Positions 33,439 through 43,783 of a stretch of DNA of 64,000 bases are shown piece by piece (the first letter of the stretch is position 1; each line of letters begins with the position of its first letter). The notes under the pieces are model-generated. The model was not told the DNA's origin and ran no database searches. It saw nothing but the letters and a program-made list of their open reading frames with translations. Source of the DNA: Chamaecyparis obtusa (taxonomy: Eukaryota > Streptophyta > Pinopsida > Cupressales > Cupressaceae). The stretch lies in the NCBI GenBank assembly GCA_027943335.1, contig BSBK01006395.1, forward strand, positions 1 through 64,000, given 5' to 3'. A program made the translations under genes and the position numbers.

Positions 33439-34870
33439 CATGCTTTCTTCATCATTCTTTTCTACAAACTCACCAACTCTCATATTTTCACTTTCAACTC
33501 GCCAACTATCATAAGATTTTCTTTTAGTAGAATATCCTATAAATATTCCTTCATCACCTTTTGAATCAAATTTTCCATTTCTATCATCTTTCGGTACATA
33601 GCATCTACTTCCAAATATTCTGAAATAACTCACATGAGGTGTGTAACCATACCATAATTCATAAGGTGTCTTGTTTAATTATTTCTTCAGTTGAACTCGA
33701 TTCAGTGTATAAACAATAGTACTAACAGCTTCTCTCTGGTACATTTGTGCAACATCCTTTTCAATCATCAGTGTTCTAGCATAATCAACAATTGATCTAT
33801 TCCTCCTTTCAGCAATCCCATTTTACTGGGGTGTTCTCGGTGTAGATCCTTGTCTCTTTATTCCATGCTCATTACAAAAATTAGTGAACTCATCAGAAAT
33901 AAATTCACCACCTCTATCTGACCTTAAGCATTTAAGTTCCTTGCCACTTTTTCTTTATACCATTTAAACATTTTAAAAGCTTCAGGTTTTTTTTAATAAC
34001 ATAACAGTCATCATCCTAGAGAAGTCATCAACAAATAAGATAAAATATATGTATCCATAATAACTCTGAGTTCTCATTGGACCATATAAGTCAGTATGCA
34101 CTAACTCAAAAATAGAATTAGATGAGTAATGTTTTCTCTTGAAACTAGACTTTGACATCTTACCCATTTGACATTGTTTTCACATTACATGGTCAAGTTT
34201 AGATATGCTCAGTAAACCTCTAACTTTCCTTTTCTTACTGGTTGTAACCATGTTTTCAAAGTTCACATGACATAACCTTTAGTGCCATAACCATACATCT
34301 TCATTTTTAGCTAATAAATAAGAAGTTTCAATATTGTCCAAATAGAATAAGTTACCTTTAGATTATTCACTAGTACCAATCATCTTTCGAGATTCATAAT
34401 AGATTTTCACTTTTCAGTTCTCAAATACAACTCGATGACTAGTGCTATTCAGTTTGCTCGACTCAATAGATTATAATTGCTATTCAGTTTTCTTGACTCA
34501 ACAGATTATAATTAAGTCCTTTCACCCAATATGCATTCTCACATCTGATCTTATTATTCAGCAGTATAGAACATTTTCCTTTTACTATGCAAGGTGTATC
34601 ATTTCCCATTTTCACAGATCCACCATTATAATGTTTAAGATATTCAATTTTTTCTTCATCATCAGTCATATGATGTGTGCACCCACTATCAATAATCCAA
34701 GTATCAATCTTGCTAACTTTAGAAATAAGTGTTGTTTCAACATACATTTCTTCTTCTTCAGAATCTTCCTTCAATGCAATAGATACCACTTCTATTTCTT
34801 CATCAATTTCAGACTCAGTGTCATCATCTTCATCTTCAACTAGGTAGCATGCCTTCTTGCCTTTATCCCT
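33439..34870 (-). pseudogene. Copia pol: protease and integrase (degenerate)
   Basis: Minus strand from 34870. The protease active site lies in DTWIIDSGCTHHMTDD (34484-34789), followed by the GAG-pre-integrase region. The integrase part includes MSKSSFKRKHYSSNSIFELVHTDLYGPM and YFILFVDDFSRMM (33982-34167), a frame-broken core with QRGIKRQ-like residues near 33860, and YFRIFGSRCYVPKDDRNGKFD...GIFIGYSTKRKSYR-like C-terminal residues (33430-33633; the Arg is Asp here). Coding sequence stops exactly at the CACTA insertion and resumes at 16195. Confidence 0.85.
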
Positions 34871-34892
34871 GTAGTATCAATTGTCTCTATTG

Positions 34893-35768
34893 TGTCATGT
34901 CCCCTTTTCAAATAATTAAAAATAATAACTTTTGCTAAGGCTGGCAAGCTCAAAAAGTAAAGTTTCAGGAAAGGGGCTAATATTTGGAAACCAATGGATT
35001 AATAAATGTTAATTATTATTAAAATATGTCTTATTGGCCCCTCTTGGTCATGAGTTAGGGTTATGCCCTCTTTTAAAGGGGTTTGGAGGCAATTCGAGGT
35101 CATTCTAGAACTTGATTTTTGCTCATTACTTTGTTGTTCTTCAGAGGCTGCCAAACCTATAGATAAGGAGACCCAAAGATGGGAGTTTTTAGGTTTTTAG
35201 GAAGGCTAAGGATGGGAGTTTGACACCATTCCATGTGCAAGCTCATGCAGAGTTTGCCCTTGTGCTAAACAATGCAGATTTGTGAGTTTTCGGGTGTGTT
35301 TTTGTAAGATTTTGGTGTTTCCGGTTGAGTTTTTCATATCAGTTTGGGTTTCTACTATAATTCAGCCATTTTGATTTTAAAATAGAGCTGAATATATTTA
35401 TTGGGTCGTGATTCTACTTCTGTGATATATTTTTAGTGTTTTGTGGTGTTTTCAAGCTATTTTGTGTTATTTTCGGGAGCCCGATGAGTATTGTATTTGT
35501 CCTCCATTTTGGAGCTGTTGTGTAAAATCTATACAGATCTGGAAATGTCATTTTTTAGGCCATTATTCTAGTGAAATCTTTGTAAAAATTTCTACTTTTA
35601 GATTTATCAATAATATGTGAAGCTGTGAAGTTTTCGGCACTATTTCGGGCATACCCGATTTGGGTTTTCTTGAGAAATTGCATAATCTTTCAAAGTGTTG
35701 ATTGTTTGATTTAATAATCTGATTAGAGGATTTAAATATGATATAAAAATCAGAAATGGGACATTTCA
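34893..35768 (+). mobile_element. Solo LTR inserted in copia gag
   Basis: 876 bp starting TGTCATGTCCCC and ending ACATTTCA, flanked by TATTG and TATTT, a 5-bp duplication with one change. When it and one copy of the flank are removed, the copia gag frame after the zinc knuckle becomes continuous. No primer site or second LTR is present, so it is a solo LTR; the orientation is not certain. Confidence 0.7.
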
Positions 35769-35773
35769 TATTT

Positions 35774-36650
35774 CCTCTCGGTCGGTTGCCTCTATGATCT
35801 CGGTAATCTCTTCTATCATTCTTTATTTCTTTTGATCTTTCATTTATTTTCTCATCTTCTTTATTGTCAAGACGTCTTACAGCAATATGATCGATCTCCT
35901 TACATTTAAAACATACTAGGGGTAGTTTACCTCTATATCTTTCTTTTCCTTTTTGTTATCTTCTAGCCATTAATACTTCAAGTTCATCAAGTTCATCTTC
36001 TTCAGTTTCACTTTCACTTTCATCTGTTATCTTATGTCTTCTGCTTGTTTTTCCAATATGTAGAGATGACATAAATGAAGATTCTACCTTAGGTAACATA
36101 CTATTAGCATAGTTGTTAAGCTCAAATGTAGTCAATCTTCCAATCAAACTATGAAGTGAAATGTTATTATCAGGGGCTGCTCTCATTTCATGTATTGTAG
36201 AGAGTCTAATAGCATAGGTAGGTAACAATGTTCTAAGAATTTTACATACCATAGTGTCTTCATCAATAGTTCCACGCACTCCTCGAATAGAATTCACCAC
36301 TTCCTTGATTTGGGTGTTGTACTTAGTGATGTTTTTACCTTATTTCATTTTCATATTATCAAATTTACCTCTTAGGCTTTCATCTTTTTCCTTGAGCACA
36401 TTCACATCTCCTCCATGAACTAGTGTCAATTTGTCCCACATCTATTTTGTAGTTGTACATGTCTTAATGTCTTCAGATTCAACATTTGATAGAGAAGAAG
36501 CAATCTCAATCATCATAGCATTGTGTTCTTGTCTTTCTTTCATCTGTTGGACACTCAAATGACTAGTGGGAGTGATAAACTCATTTTCCAAATAGTAAAT
36601 TATAGAATCACCAATCTCTGATAGATATAACTTCATCCTGATTTCCATGT
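35774..36650 (-). pseudogene. Copia gag
   Basis: Starts at an ATG at about 36648 (MEIRMKLYLSEIGDSI). The capsid block has WDKLTLVHGG, the turn-and-helix stretch MVCKILRTLLPTYAIRLSTI and HSLIGRLTTFELNNY. An acidic linker (DESESETEEDELDELE) precedes a zinc knuckle CFKCKEIDHIAVR in which the last Cys is Arg. One or two stops (about 36440, 35955) break the frame. The end of gag lies beyond the solo LTR at 34893. Confidence 0.88.
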
Positions 36651-36746
36651 TGAGAAGTTTTCTTTGTTCAGCTTTGACACCTCTCTCTTATACATCTTGT
36701 GATCTTTTAATTAAGTTCTTCAAACTTCTTCCTTTGAGTACTCTTT

Positions 36747-36757
36747 CTCTGATACCA
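36747..36757 (-). promoter_or_regulatory. Copia primer binding site (tRNA-iMet type)
   Basis: Minus strand TGGTATCAGAG, two bases from the 5' LTR. Confidence 0.88.
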
Positions 36758-36759
36758 AT

Positions 36760-38257
36760 TGTTAGATAACTAAGAGGGGAGGTGAATTAGTTAAGTCTAG
36801 TTATCCTACAGCCCCAAATACTCTCAAATGTATGAAAAAAAATCTTTCAATCAATTTAAACAACTCGGTAAATATTTGTTTGTACCTTTCTGTTCATTAA
36901 TCAAATACAAATAAATTAACTAAATTATATACCAATCAAACCAGTAATTGTAATGTGTAAAGTAAAATAACAAATCATCACATCCATACACATACAACAC
37001 TTTGATTTTTAACGTGGAAACCCTATTAGGGGAAAAACCACCTGGGACCGATACTCGAAAATAATTTCACTCTTCTGAAGTGAGCTTGGTTAAGAGCCAA
37101 CCTTGTTAAAGGTTACAAAACACACTGTAAGGTGTGACCTTGTTAGAGGATATCACTAACAGTTCTCCATGACAAAACATTCACTATAGGGTCAACAAGA
37201 AAATAATTAACATTCATTGAATGTTATAATGAAATAATAAAGACTGTTAAGTCCCACTCGGTTAAGAGATTTATCTGTAGCAATGGTTAGAATGCAACAG
37301 TAAATGATCTAATTCAAATACAACTTCTTTTACAGATTTTTAGATCTGTGCTAAGCTCAAAATACCTCTGGCCATCATAATCTCTTCAATTTCCTTGTAT
37401 CCTCCAACTCTGTTATGCTCAGTTAATTCTTTTCTCTGACACTTGATGTTGTCTATAGAAATGCTTGGTTCTATCTTTAACCTATCTGACCAACTTCGCA
37501 TGAATGCAATCTTCTCATGCGCATCCATGTCATTATGAATCTCTTGTCTCCTTTTATAGACATGATAAACCATTTTCTTCTCATCCATATATTTTGCCTC
37601 TTAATCTTCACTATTGATTTTTTCACTTCAACCTTCCTAAGAACTTGTGTCTAAAACATGTTTAATTCTCCATCATCTGATCTTCTTTGAATTTTGTCAG
37701 CCATTTGATCTTCATAACAAACTTTATCTTTAACCTCGAAATCATCCATATTTGTCCAGCTCATCATCTTTAGTCAAAAATAACATGTTCCATTTATTTA
37801 TTTCACTCAGTCAATATTGTTATGTGTTAGTGACTTATAACTCGATTAATATTGTACTCGATATACACTACACTTGCTTGGTGTACACTGTTTCAACTCG
37901 GTGTATACTGAATTCTTCATTTACCAACCACATAAACTTGTTCATTCTTGATCTTCAATCTTTAACAGAATCATGTCATACAATCAAATCACTAACATAA
38001 TTTCATGGACTCAACAATAAGTTACTCAATGAATACCATATCCATATCTAACTCATACATCTCATCTTCATGTTAATATCTCATTCCTTCACCAATATTA
38101 CCTTGTTCAGATGTTTGTAACTATCATGATAAGTACAATAAAAACTACTTGACATTAATGACAATATTATAACTGATTTAATGTCTCACATATACTTTTG
38201 TATCTCGGTGATCATTAGTCTCTCCCTTTGGAGTATTCAATCATTTGTAGTATAACA
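36760..38257 (-). repeat. Copia 5' LTR
   Basis: Plus-strand start TGTTAGATAACTAAGAGG, end GTAGTATAACA, then the TGTGT duplication. Partner of 6480-7926. Confidence 0.92.
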
Positions 38258-38262
38258 TGTGT

Positions 38263-39629
38263 TTCTTGGAATATCATGATATTAAAATTTAATAAATTTT
38301 GAGTAAATGTATTCTTGTGTAAAGTGAATTTCATATGATGTTGTGAAATGTAATTAGATATTATGATGTATTTTATGTGATCATTAATGTTTTATTTATA
38401 TATATGTTATTGGTCTTTCATGAGCTATTGATATTTTGATCTAGTGCATAGGAAATTGACCATATAATTAAAAATGAGGGGAAATCAAAGATGGATGTAT
38501 GTGAAAATAATGTTAAGCCAAGGTTAACTCCAAAGGGAGAAATAACCTCATTGTTATGTGTTAATGTTGTAAAGTAATATTTGAATGTATTATTATTGTT
38601 GTGTTTATTCTAATTTATGCTTATGTCTACTTGACATGCCATGTGTGTAGTAATGTGTTGTGACTTTATGTGGTGTCAATTAACACTTGTGTATGTGAGT
38701 TGGTATGGCCAAGCAATTTTTTATTGTTTAGTTGTTCACCTTTGAGTCACCTTGTAGAATCCCAAGGTTAGGCATCTTGGTTATTGAGCAATGCGAGGGA
38801 ATCTTATTTTGAATTTTCATAGGTCAAATCTTAGTGGATTTTTTAGGGGTCAAATTTTGATCAATAGGGTGATTTTATCCCATTTTTGCCTCTTCTAAAA
38901 ATGCCTTTTTAGAAAGTGACGAATTTAGGATGTGTGTCATGTCTTCCTCTCTTTCAAATTTAAAATTCCCTCTTGTTGGAGGGAGAGAACACTTGGATAG
39001 TGTGTCCAATTATCTTTGAGGTTAGATAGGATGTTAGGTAGGGTTCTCCTTTTAGTGGGATGGAAAATAATTTAGTAGTTTGATTATCTACTCTCCAATT
39101 TTGGGGACTTCTAGTGGACTTAGCATATTTTTGGTAGACTTAGCAAAGGAAGGAAAGTCTGGTAGGAAGGGAGTTCTACTCAAAATTTATTTTCCATAGC
39201 TTGGAGCAAGGTTTGTGCTCCTATCATGGAATTCTTATTTCTTCTTCATGTTTGTATGAGAAAATTTTGTGAAGTTGTAGTTGATGGATTTGTGATGTTT
39301 TTCAACCTTGTTTTCATGGCTTTATGTGAATATATTCTTGTTGTTTTATCTTTGTTTTTCTTGTCTATGTTGTGGTGTGCAAGGCTAGACTCACCCTTCA
39401 AAGGGAAGAGAGCCTTGAGGGTGAAGGGTAAAGTTGGGAATGTCCAAATAGTGTAGATTTCTTCCTCATGGAGTACGGGGATATGGCATGGATGTACGGT
39501 CTCCATGTTGCCATCATATTCTACTAAACATTTGGGGGCCATAAGGGGATTTTTTTTATATGAGAAATGGAAGGAATGGTGGTTTTGCGATAGCCTTTTG
39601 AAGGCATTATTTGTATGGTTTAGAGCCTC
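38263..39629 (+). repeat. Probable right part of the split chromovirus 3' LTR; no gene
   Basis: By position this continues the LTR begun at 6163. It is AT-rich, with no family motif in any frame; the short ORFs at 39226-39632 overlap each other on both strands and look spurious. The LTR end could not be located. Confidence 0.4.
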
Positions 39630-40000
39630 CACTAGTAAATTTTAGCTAGATTTTCGACGACGATTAGTCAATTTTTAGATGACAATTGGTCGACCAAATG
39701 ACCATAACTGTTGTCAAACTCTTTTTATCAATTATTCGACACATTATATGTTTGTTGAATATTTGACCTCTATGGTCGTCGAAGTATCGACTAATTCACT
39801 ATCGAAATAATCTCTTCAATATGGAAGAATTATCCTACATACCTTTTATCTCTTCGACCAATGTTGGTCGAAATAACAATATAGTGGTTGTCACAATATT
39901 AACGATTTATGGTCAGAATATTCATCGATTGTATAGTGCTCTTGTCGAAATTATATTCTTTGGTCATTGAAAAAGCGACATGAAATCCAATTTTTTTAAA
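39630..40000 (+). mobile_element. Loose end of a second CACTA-like element
   Basis: Begins CACTAGTAAATTTTAGC, sharing CACTAGTA with the element at 16196, and is followed by the same kind of subterminal motif (TTGGTCGACCAAATGACC, GACCAATGTTGGTCGAAAT). No transposase and no matching second end were found in the window, so it is a fragment or a deletion derivative. Confidence 0.5.
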
Positions 40001-40302
40001 AAAAATATATTATCAAATCTATTAATATATTATAGTACATTTATATTTATAATTTTATAATACTATACTATCATATACTAATATTATATTATAGTATAAT
40101 ATTATATTATATTATACTATGTCAATTGGTACAAGCTATTCAATTTGTAGCATCTGGGAAGCTTTTGGGTGTATTTTTGCAAGATTTAGAGTTTTTTGTG
40201 AGCTATTCTCCTCGTTTCACTTGATTTTTTGGAAGAATTGAATTTTTTGGGAGGTATTCTCTTCTGCTCAAATTTCTACAGAAAAGAAAGACTCAGACTA
40301 AT
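40001..40302. other. AT-rich spacer left of the Tat element
   Basis: TA/TTA-rich run (40010-40125), then unique sequence up to the CTAAT target site. No gene seen. Confidence 0.6.
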
Positions 40303-41307
40303 TGTATGCACCCTAAAATGGTCGCCTAGACTTTGGGCCCCATTTATTCAATTTATCAATCCTGAATCATTTTGATCAATAATCAATATTTTCAACATTA
40401 TCAATCTCTTGATCAATTCTTAATTTCGATCATATATTAGATTTTTATCCTATGGGCTAACCATTTATCCTAAGTCTTTATTTAATTAAAAGGAATATTT
40501 CCTCCCCTTTCAATTAAATAAAAAAGCCCCCACTTTCCTCTTATCCTAAGTTGCACAAATAAAACATTATTCCTATTTTATAAAAAGGGAAAAAGCACTT
40601 TTGTCTCACATGAGGCTCAAAAGTCAACACTTCACTCTCATTGGAGGATACTTCTGCACATGGATTGCTCCTCTTTCAACCTCCACCGCTGATTAAGACT
40701 TTTGCCTCTTAATCTCCATGGTCCATTCTTTTGCATTTCTTATAAAAGGAGAGCTCTCTCCTTCATTTGCATAGATAGATATCCATGTTTTATGCTATTG
40801 TTATGCTGCAAGTTTTCTAGGTACATTTGGAGCTTTTGAAGACATTGAAGACTTGTTGCTTTCATCATTTTTAGTTGCATTTCATAATAGTTTTGCTTTC
40901 ATAGTTACCTTCATGGCATCATAGATTAGATTTCCTTTTATGCAATAGAATAGATCTCACATAGCTTAATTAGGGGCTTGAAATCTATTGTACTTTCCTT
41001 TTATAGCTTAGTTTGTACTTCCATTTTCATAGCATAGCTTGCACATTTGCATCTTCATCTTAGTTGCATTGCATTTCATTTCCATTTAGATTCTTGGAGA
41101 TATTGGCATTGTTGCCCTTGTCTTCATTGTGAATCTCTCATTGTGTGGTTGACTAGCAAGGTCACTTTCTTGTAGCTCTAGCTGAGAGCAAAACTCATAG
41201 TCCCTTGCAACTCCATGCATAGAGAGCTATGAGCCGCTTTGTGAGGCCTCACTCTTGAGTAACCTTGCATGTAATGGTTCATAGAAGTGCATATTTTAGT
41301 GTGTACA
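40303..41307 (+). repeat. Tat element 5' LTR
   Basis: TGTATGCACCCTAAAATGG to TTTTAGTGTGTACA. A TATA box (TATAAAAGGAGAG, from 40741) lies about 440 bp in. Same length as the 3' LTR. Confidence 0.97.
40741..40753 (+). promoter_or_regulatory. TATA box of the 5' LTR
   Basis: TATAAAAGGAGAG, followed by CTCTCTCC; it drives the element's genomic RNA if active. The same sequence is at 54123 in the 3' LTR. Confidence 0.7.
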
Positions 41308-41311
41308 TTTC

Positions 41312-41329
41312 TGGCGCCCACCGTGGGGC
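41312..41329 (+). promoter_or_regulatory. Tat element primer binding site
   Basis: TGGCGCCCACCGTGGGGC, four bases after the LTR. The TGGCGCC start is usual for Tat and Athila elements; the tRNA was not determined. Confidence 0.8.
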
Positions 41330-41424
41330 AGAGTAGATTAGCTTTGTCCCTTTTAATTCTGCATTTTTCATCATTTTCAGATTAATTTTCGGAAAAATCT
41401 GCGTCTCTGGTTTTCTGTCTCAGA

Positions 41425-41655
41425 TTATCGCGTGACACTTCTCAGAAATATCGCGTGATATACTTCCTGTCCTGGCGTGATACTTCGCTCAGAAAAAGTA
41501 TCGCACGAATATAGTGAAGTCTATCGCCTGGCATCGGGCGAAGTATCGCCTGGCATCGTGCGAAGTATCGCTCGACTGGGGAAGTATCGCCCGACTATAG
41601 GAAACTGTGTCGCGCGATACTGTTGGAGACTGAGAAACATCGCCTGGTCTGGCAG
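41425..41655. repeat. ATCGC repeat cluster 1 in the Tat leader
   Basis: About ten copies of a degenerate unit around (A/G)(A/T)TATCGC(C/G)(C/T)G(G/A), often followed by a GCGAAG-like inverse half. CpG-rich in an otherwise AT-rich element. Confidence 0.85.
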
Positions 41656-43080
41656 AGACTTGCGCTTTCAGTTTTTTTGTCCGAATTTGACTATTTTAGC
41701 TTGCTGTTTTGTTTTACTTTGTTTAAATAGGTCTAACCTGCATTTTTTAGCTTGAATCCATTAGATTATTGCACATTTACATTTAGATTTTGATTTTGCT
41801 AACATTGTGGGCCTAACAAGTTGTGTTTGTAGGTGCTCTCCTTTGCTTAAAATTGCCAAAAACGCATGTCAAAGAGGGCTACTAACAGTTTTTGCAGGGC
41901 TGCCCAAGCATAAAAACAAAAAAAAAAAAAATTTCATTTCTTGCTTGTTGTTATTTTCCTTTCATTTGTGGCATTTACTAATTGTATTAGGAATCTTAAT
42001 ACCTTGTGAAAGGGATTTTGAGGTGGTAGGAGAAGTATGCTCTTCACCTTTAGGTGAATCAGAAAATCTTGACCCATCTTAAAGTTTTGGAAGCAAGGGG
42101 GTAATTGATCTCTTTGCTTGGTGTGTTTGGGAAAGATTCTTGAGATAGGGGAGTATGCTCTTCACCCTTGTGGTGAATCAAAAACCTTGAACCTCAAGAT
42201 TTGATCCATTTTTGTTTAGTTTAGGAATCCTTTAGAGGGCCTGCTCTTGAGCAATCAAGAGGAACGACTCAAGTGGGGACAACCTTGTCATCATTTTCCT
42301 TGGTGGCAAGTGATTCCAACTCACTATAATCTCAAGGCTATCAAGGACACCAAAAACCTTGATAGACATAACACTTGTCTTCGTTTGATGTAAGTAGCTC
42401 ATGGGATTGCGACCATGAGGAAAACATTGAACAAGAATGCTTAAGGTACTCTTGAGGCCACGAGGTCCTAGTCCTTTATGAGGAGCAAGAGGGGTGTTGT
42501 GAACGGAAATCCTTATTAAGAACCATTAGATAGGAGCCACCCTCTTTTAGCCGCTTATCTTCTTAGTGCAAGAATTGATCCAAGTGGTTTACCCGGATCA
42601 CCTTAAGATACTCACCATATGTGTCCCTTTGGTTGTGTCATTGTGACATTTCCATGACAAAGCCAATATCTCTTGTGGGTAACCACTTGGTGTGAGGCAA
42701 GGGGGCATCAAGTTGTGGGCTAAGTTGGTAAGTATTGAGCCTTGTCTTGTAGGTAGTAATTGCTTGAATTGTCTTCGATTGTGTGATACCAGTGTAAACG
42801 TTCTCAACATACAAACAATCGGTAGCATTCATAAGGTGCTTTTTCAATTTTGATATCACAAGTGTTTGTCTTGGCAAGGTTGCTTTTGCCCTTGCTTCAA
42901 GTGTTTGAAGACATGTTTGATCCTTTACTGTTTGCAAACCTGTCTAAATGCTGTTGAATTTGTGACTGAAACCAAAAACATCAACCCTCAGACTGAAAAT
43001 TTTGACCAAACAGACCCAAAAATGCAAATTTCACACAATTCTGGTCAAGAGTTGAATAATTCTGCAACAGTATCACACCT
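41656..43080 (+). other. Tat element leader, no gene
   Basis: Untranslated leader. It contains a near-duplicate block (TATGCTCTTCACC(T/C)T, GGTGAATCA, then AACCTTGA or ATCTTGA) at about 42032 and 42149, each able to fold as a short hairpin (TTCACC with GGTGAA). Short ORFs at 41807 and 42866 have no family motif. Confidence 0.6.
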
Positions 43081-43295
43081 TGTAAGGCGAAGTATCGTGC
43101 GATACTTCGCTCATGCTAGAAATATCGCTCCCTTTGAAGATGAATATCGCGCGATAGTTCGCCCCTGACGGACTATCGCCCGACCTGCCTGAAGTGTATC
43201 GCCCGCAAGTGTTAAGAAGTATCGCCTGGCTTAGGGCGAAGTATCGCACGGGTGTAGGTTTATCGCCCCAGTAGCTTGGAGTATATCGCCTGGTT
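43081..43295. repeat. ATCGC repeat cluster 2 in the Tat leader
   Basis: About nine copies of the same unit as cluster 1, including GTATCGTGCGATAC and ATATCGCGCGATAG, which are near-palindromic. It lies 490-700 bp before gag. Confidence 0.85.
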
Positions 43296-43783
43296 CATTT
43301 TTGTCATGCTTAAATTTTGGTCAGTTTCAGTTGCTGTCAATTAGGCCAGGTCTTAGAACAGGCTTCTCACCCTGACGTTTGAGATCTGTCTTGACTCCAA
43401 ATTTCTGGTTCTTAGTTCTCCGAGATAGCATTATTTGATTTACAAAGTCACTTTGGAATAATTGTCAAGCTAGAAAGCCATTCTTGGTGCCAAGGTTCAT
43501 CCTTAAAATTGTTAGCTATATTCTGGAAAAATTGTAGTTCTCTTATTGTCCAAATCGCTTTCATTTTCAATTATCTTTTGGCCTAGTCCAACCTCCTGAT
43601 TCAAAAGTGCAAGGGTAGTCACCCTTTGATTTGAAGCACCTCTTTGACAGTGTTGGTAAAGCCCCCTTTCTTTTCTTTTCTTTTTTTTTCATCTTTCTCT
43701 TTGGACAATAGAGGATTTCGATTATCCTAGTTTGGTGTTGACACTTTGAAAGGTCACCTTATCATTGAGAATATCTCTCTTTC

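Larger units (their letters stand above)
6480..38257 (-). mobile_element. Ty1/copia retrotransposon, minus strand, with nested insertions
   Basis: Two homologous LTRs (6480-7926 and 36760-38257) are flanked by a perfect 5-bp duplication TGTGT. Reading on the minus strand the order is 5' LTR, primer site, gag, protease, integrase, RT, RNase H, polypurine tract and 3' LTR, as in copia elements. Three later insertions interrupt it: a solo LTR (34893-35768), a CACTA element (16196-33435) and a chromovirus (10183-16134). Subtracting these and their target duplications leaves about 7.7 kb, a normal length for a copia element with 1.45-1.5-kb LTRs. The LTRs differ by many substitutions and about 50 bp of length, so the insertion is old. 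Confidence 0.92.

Noticed and set aside
39226..39632. Overlapping ORFs on both strands as a host gene
   Set aside because: Mutual shadows without motif, splice sites or codon signal, inside probable LTR sequence.
41477..41755. ORF through ATCGC cluster 1
   Set aside because: Repeat-driven reading frame in an untranslated leader; no protein family pattern.
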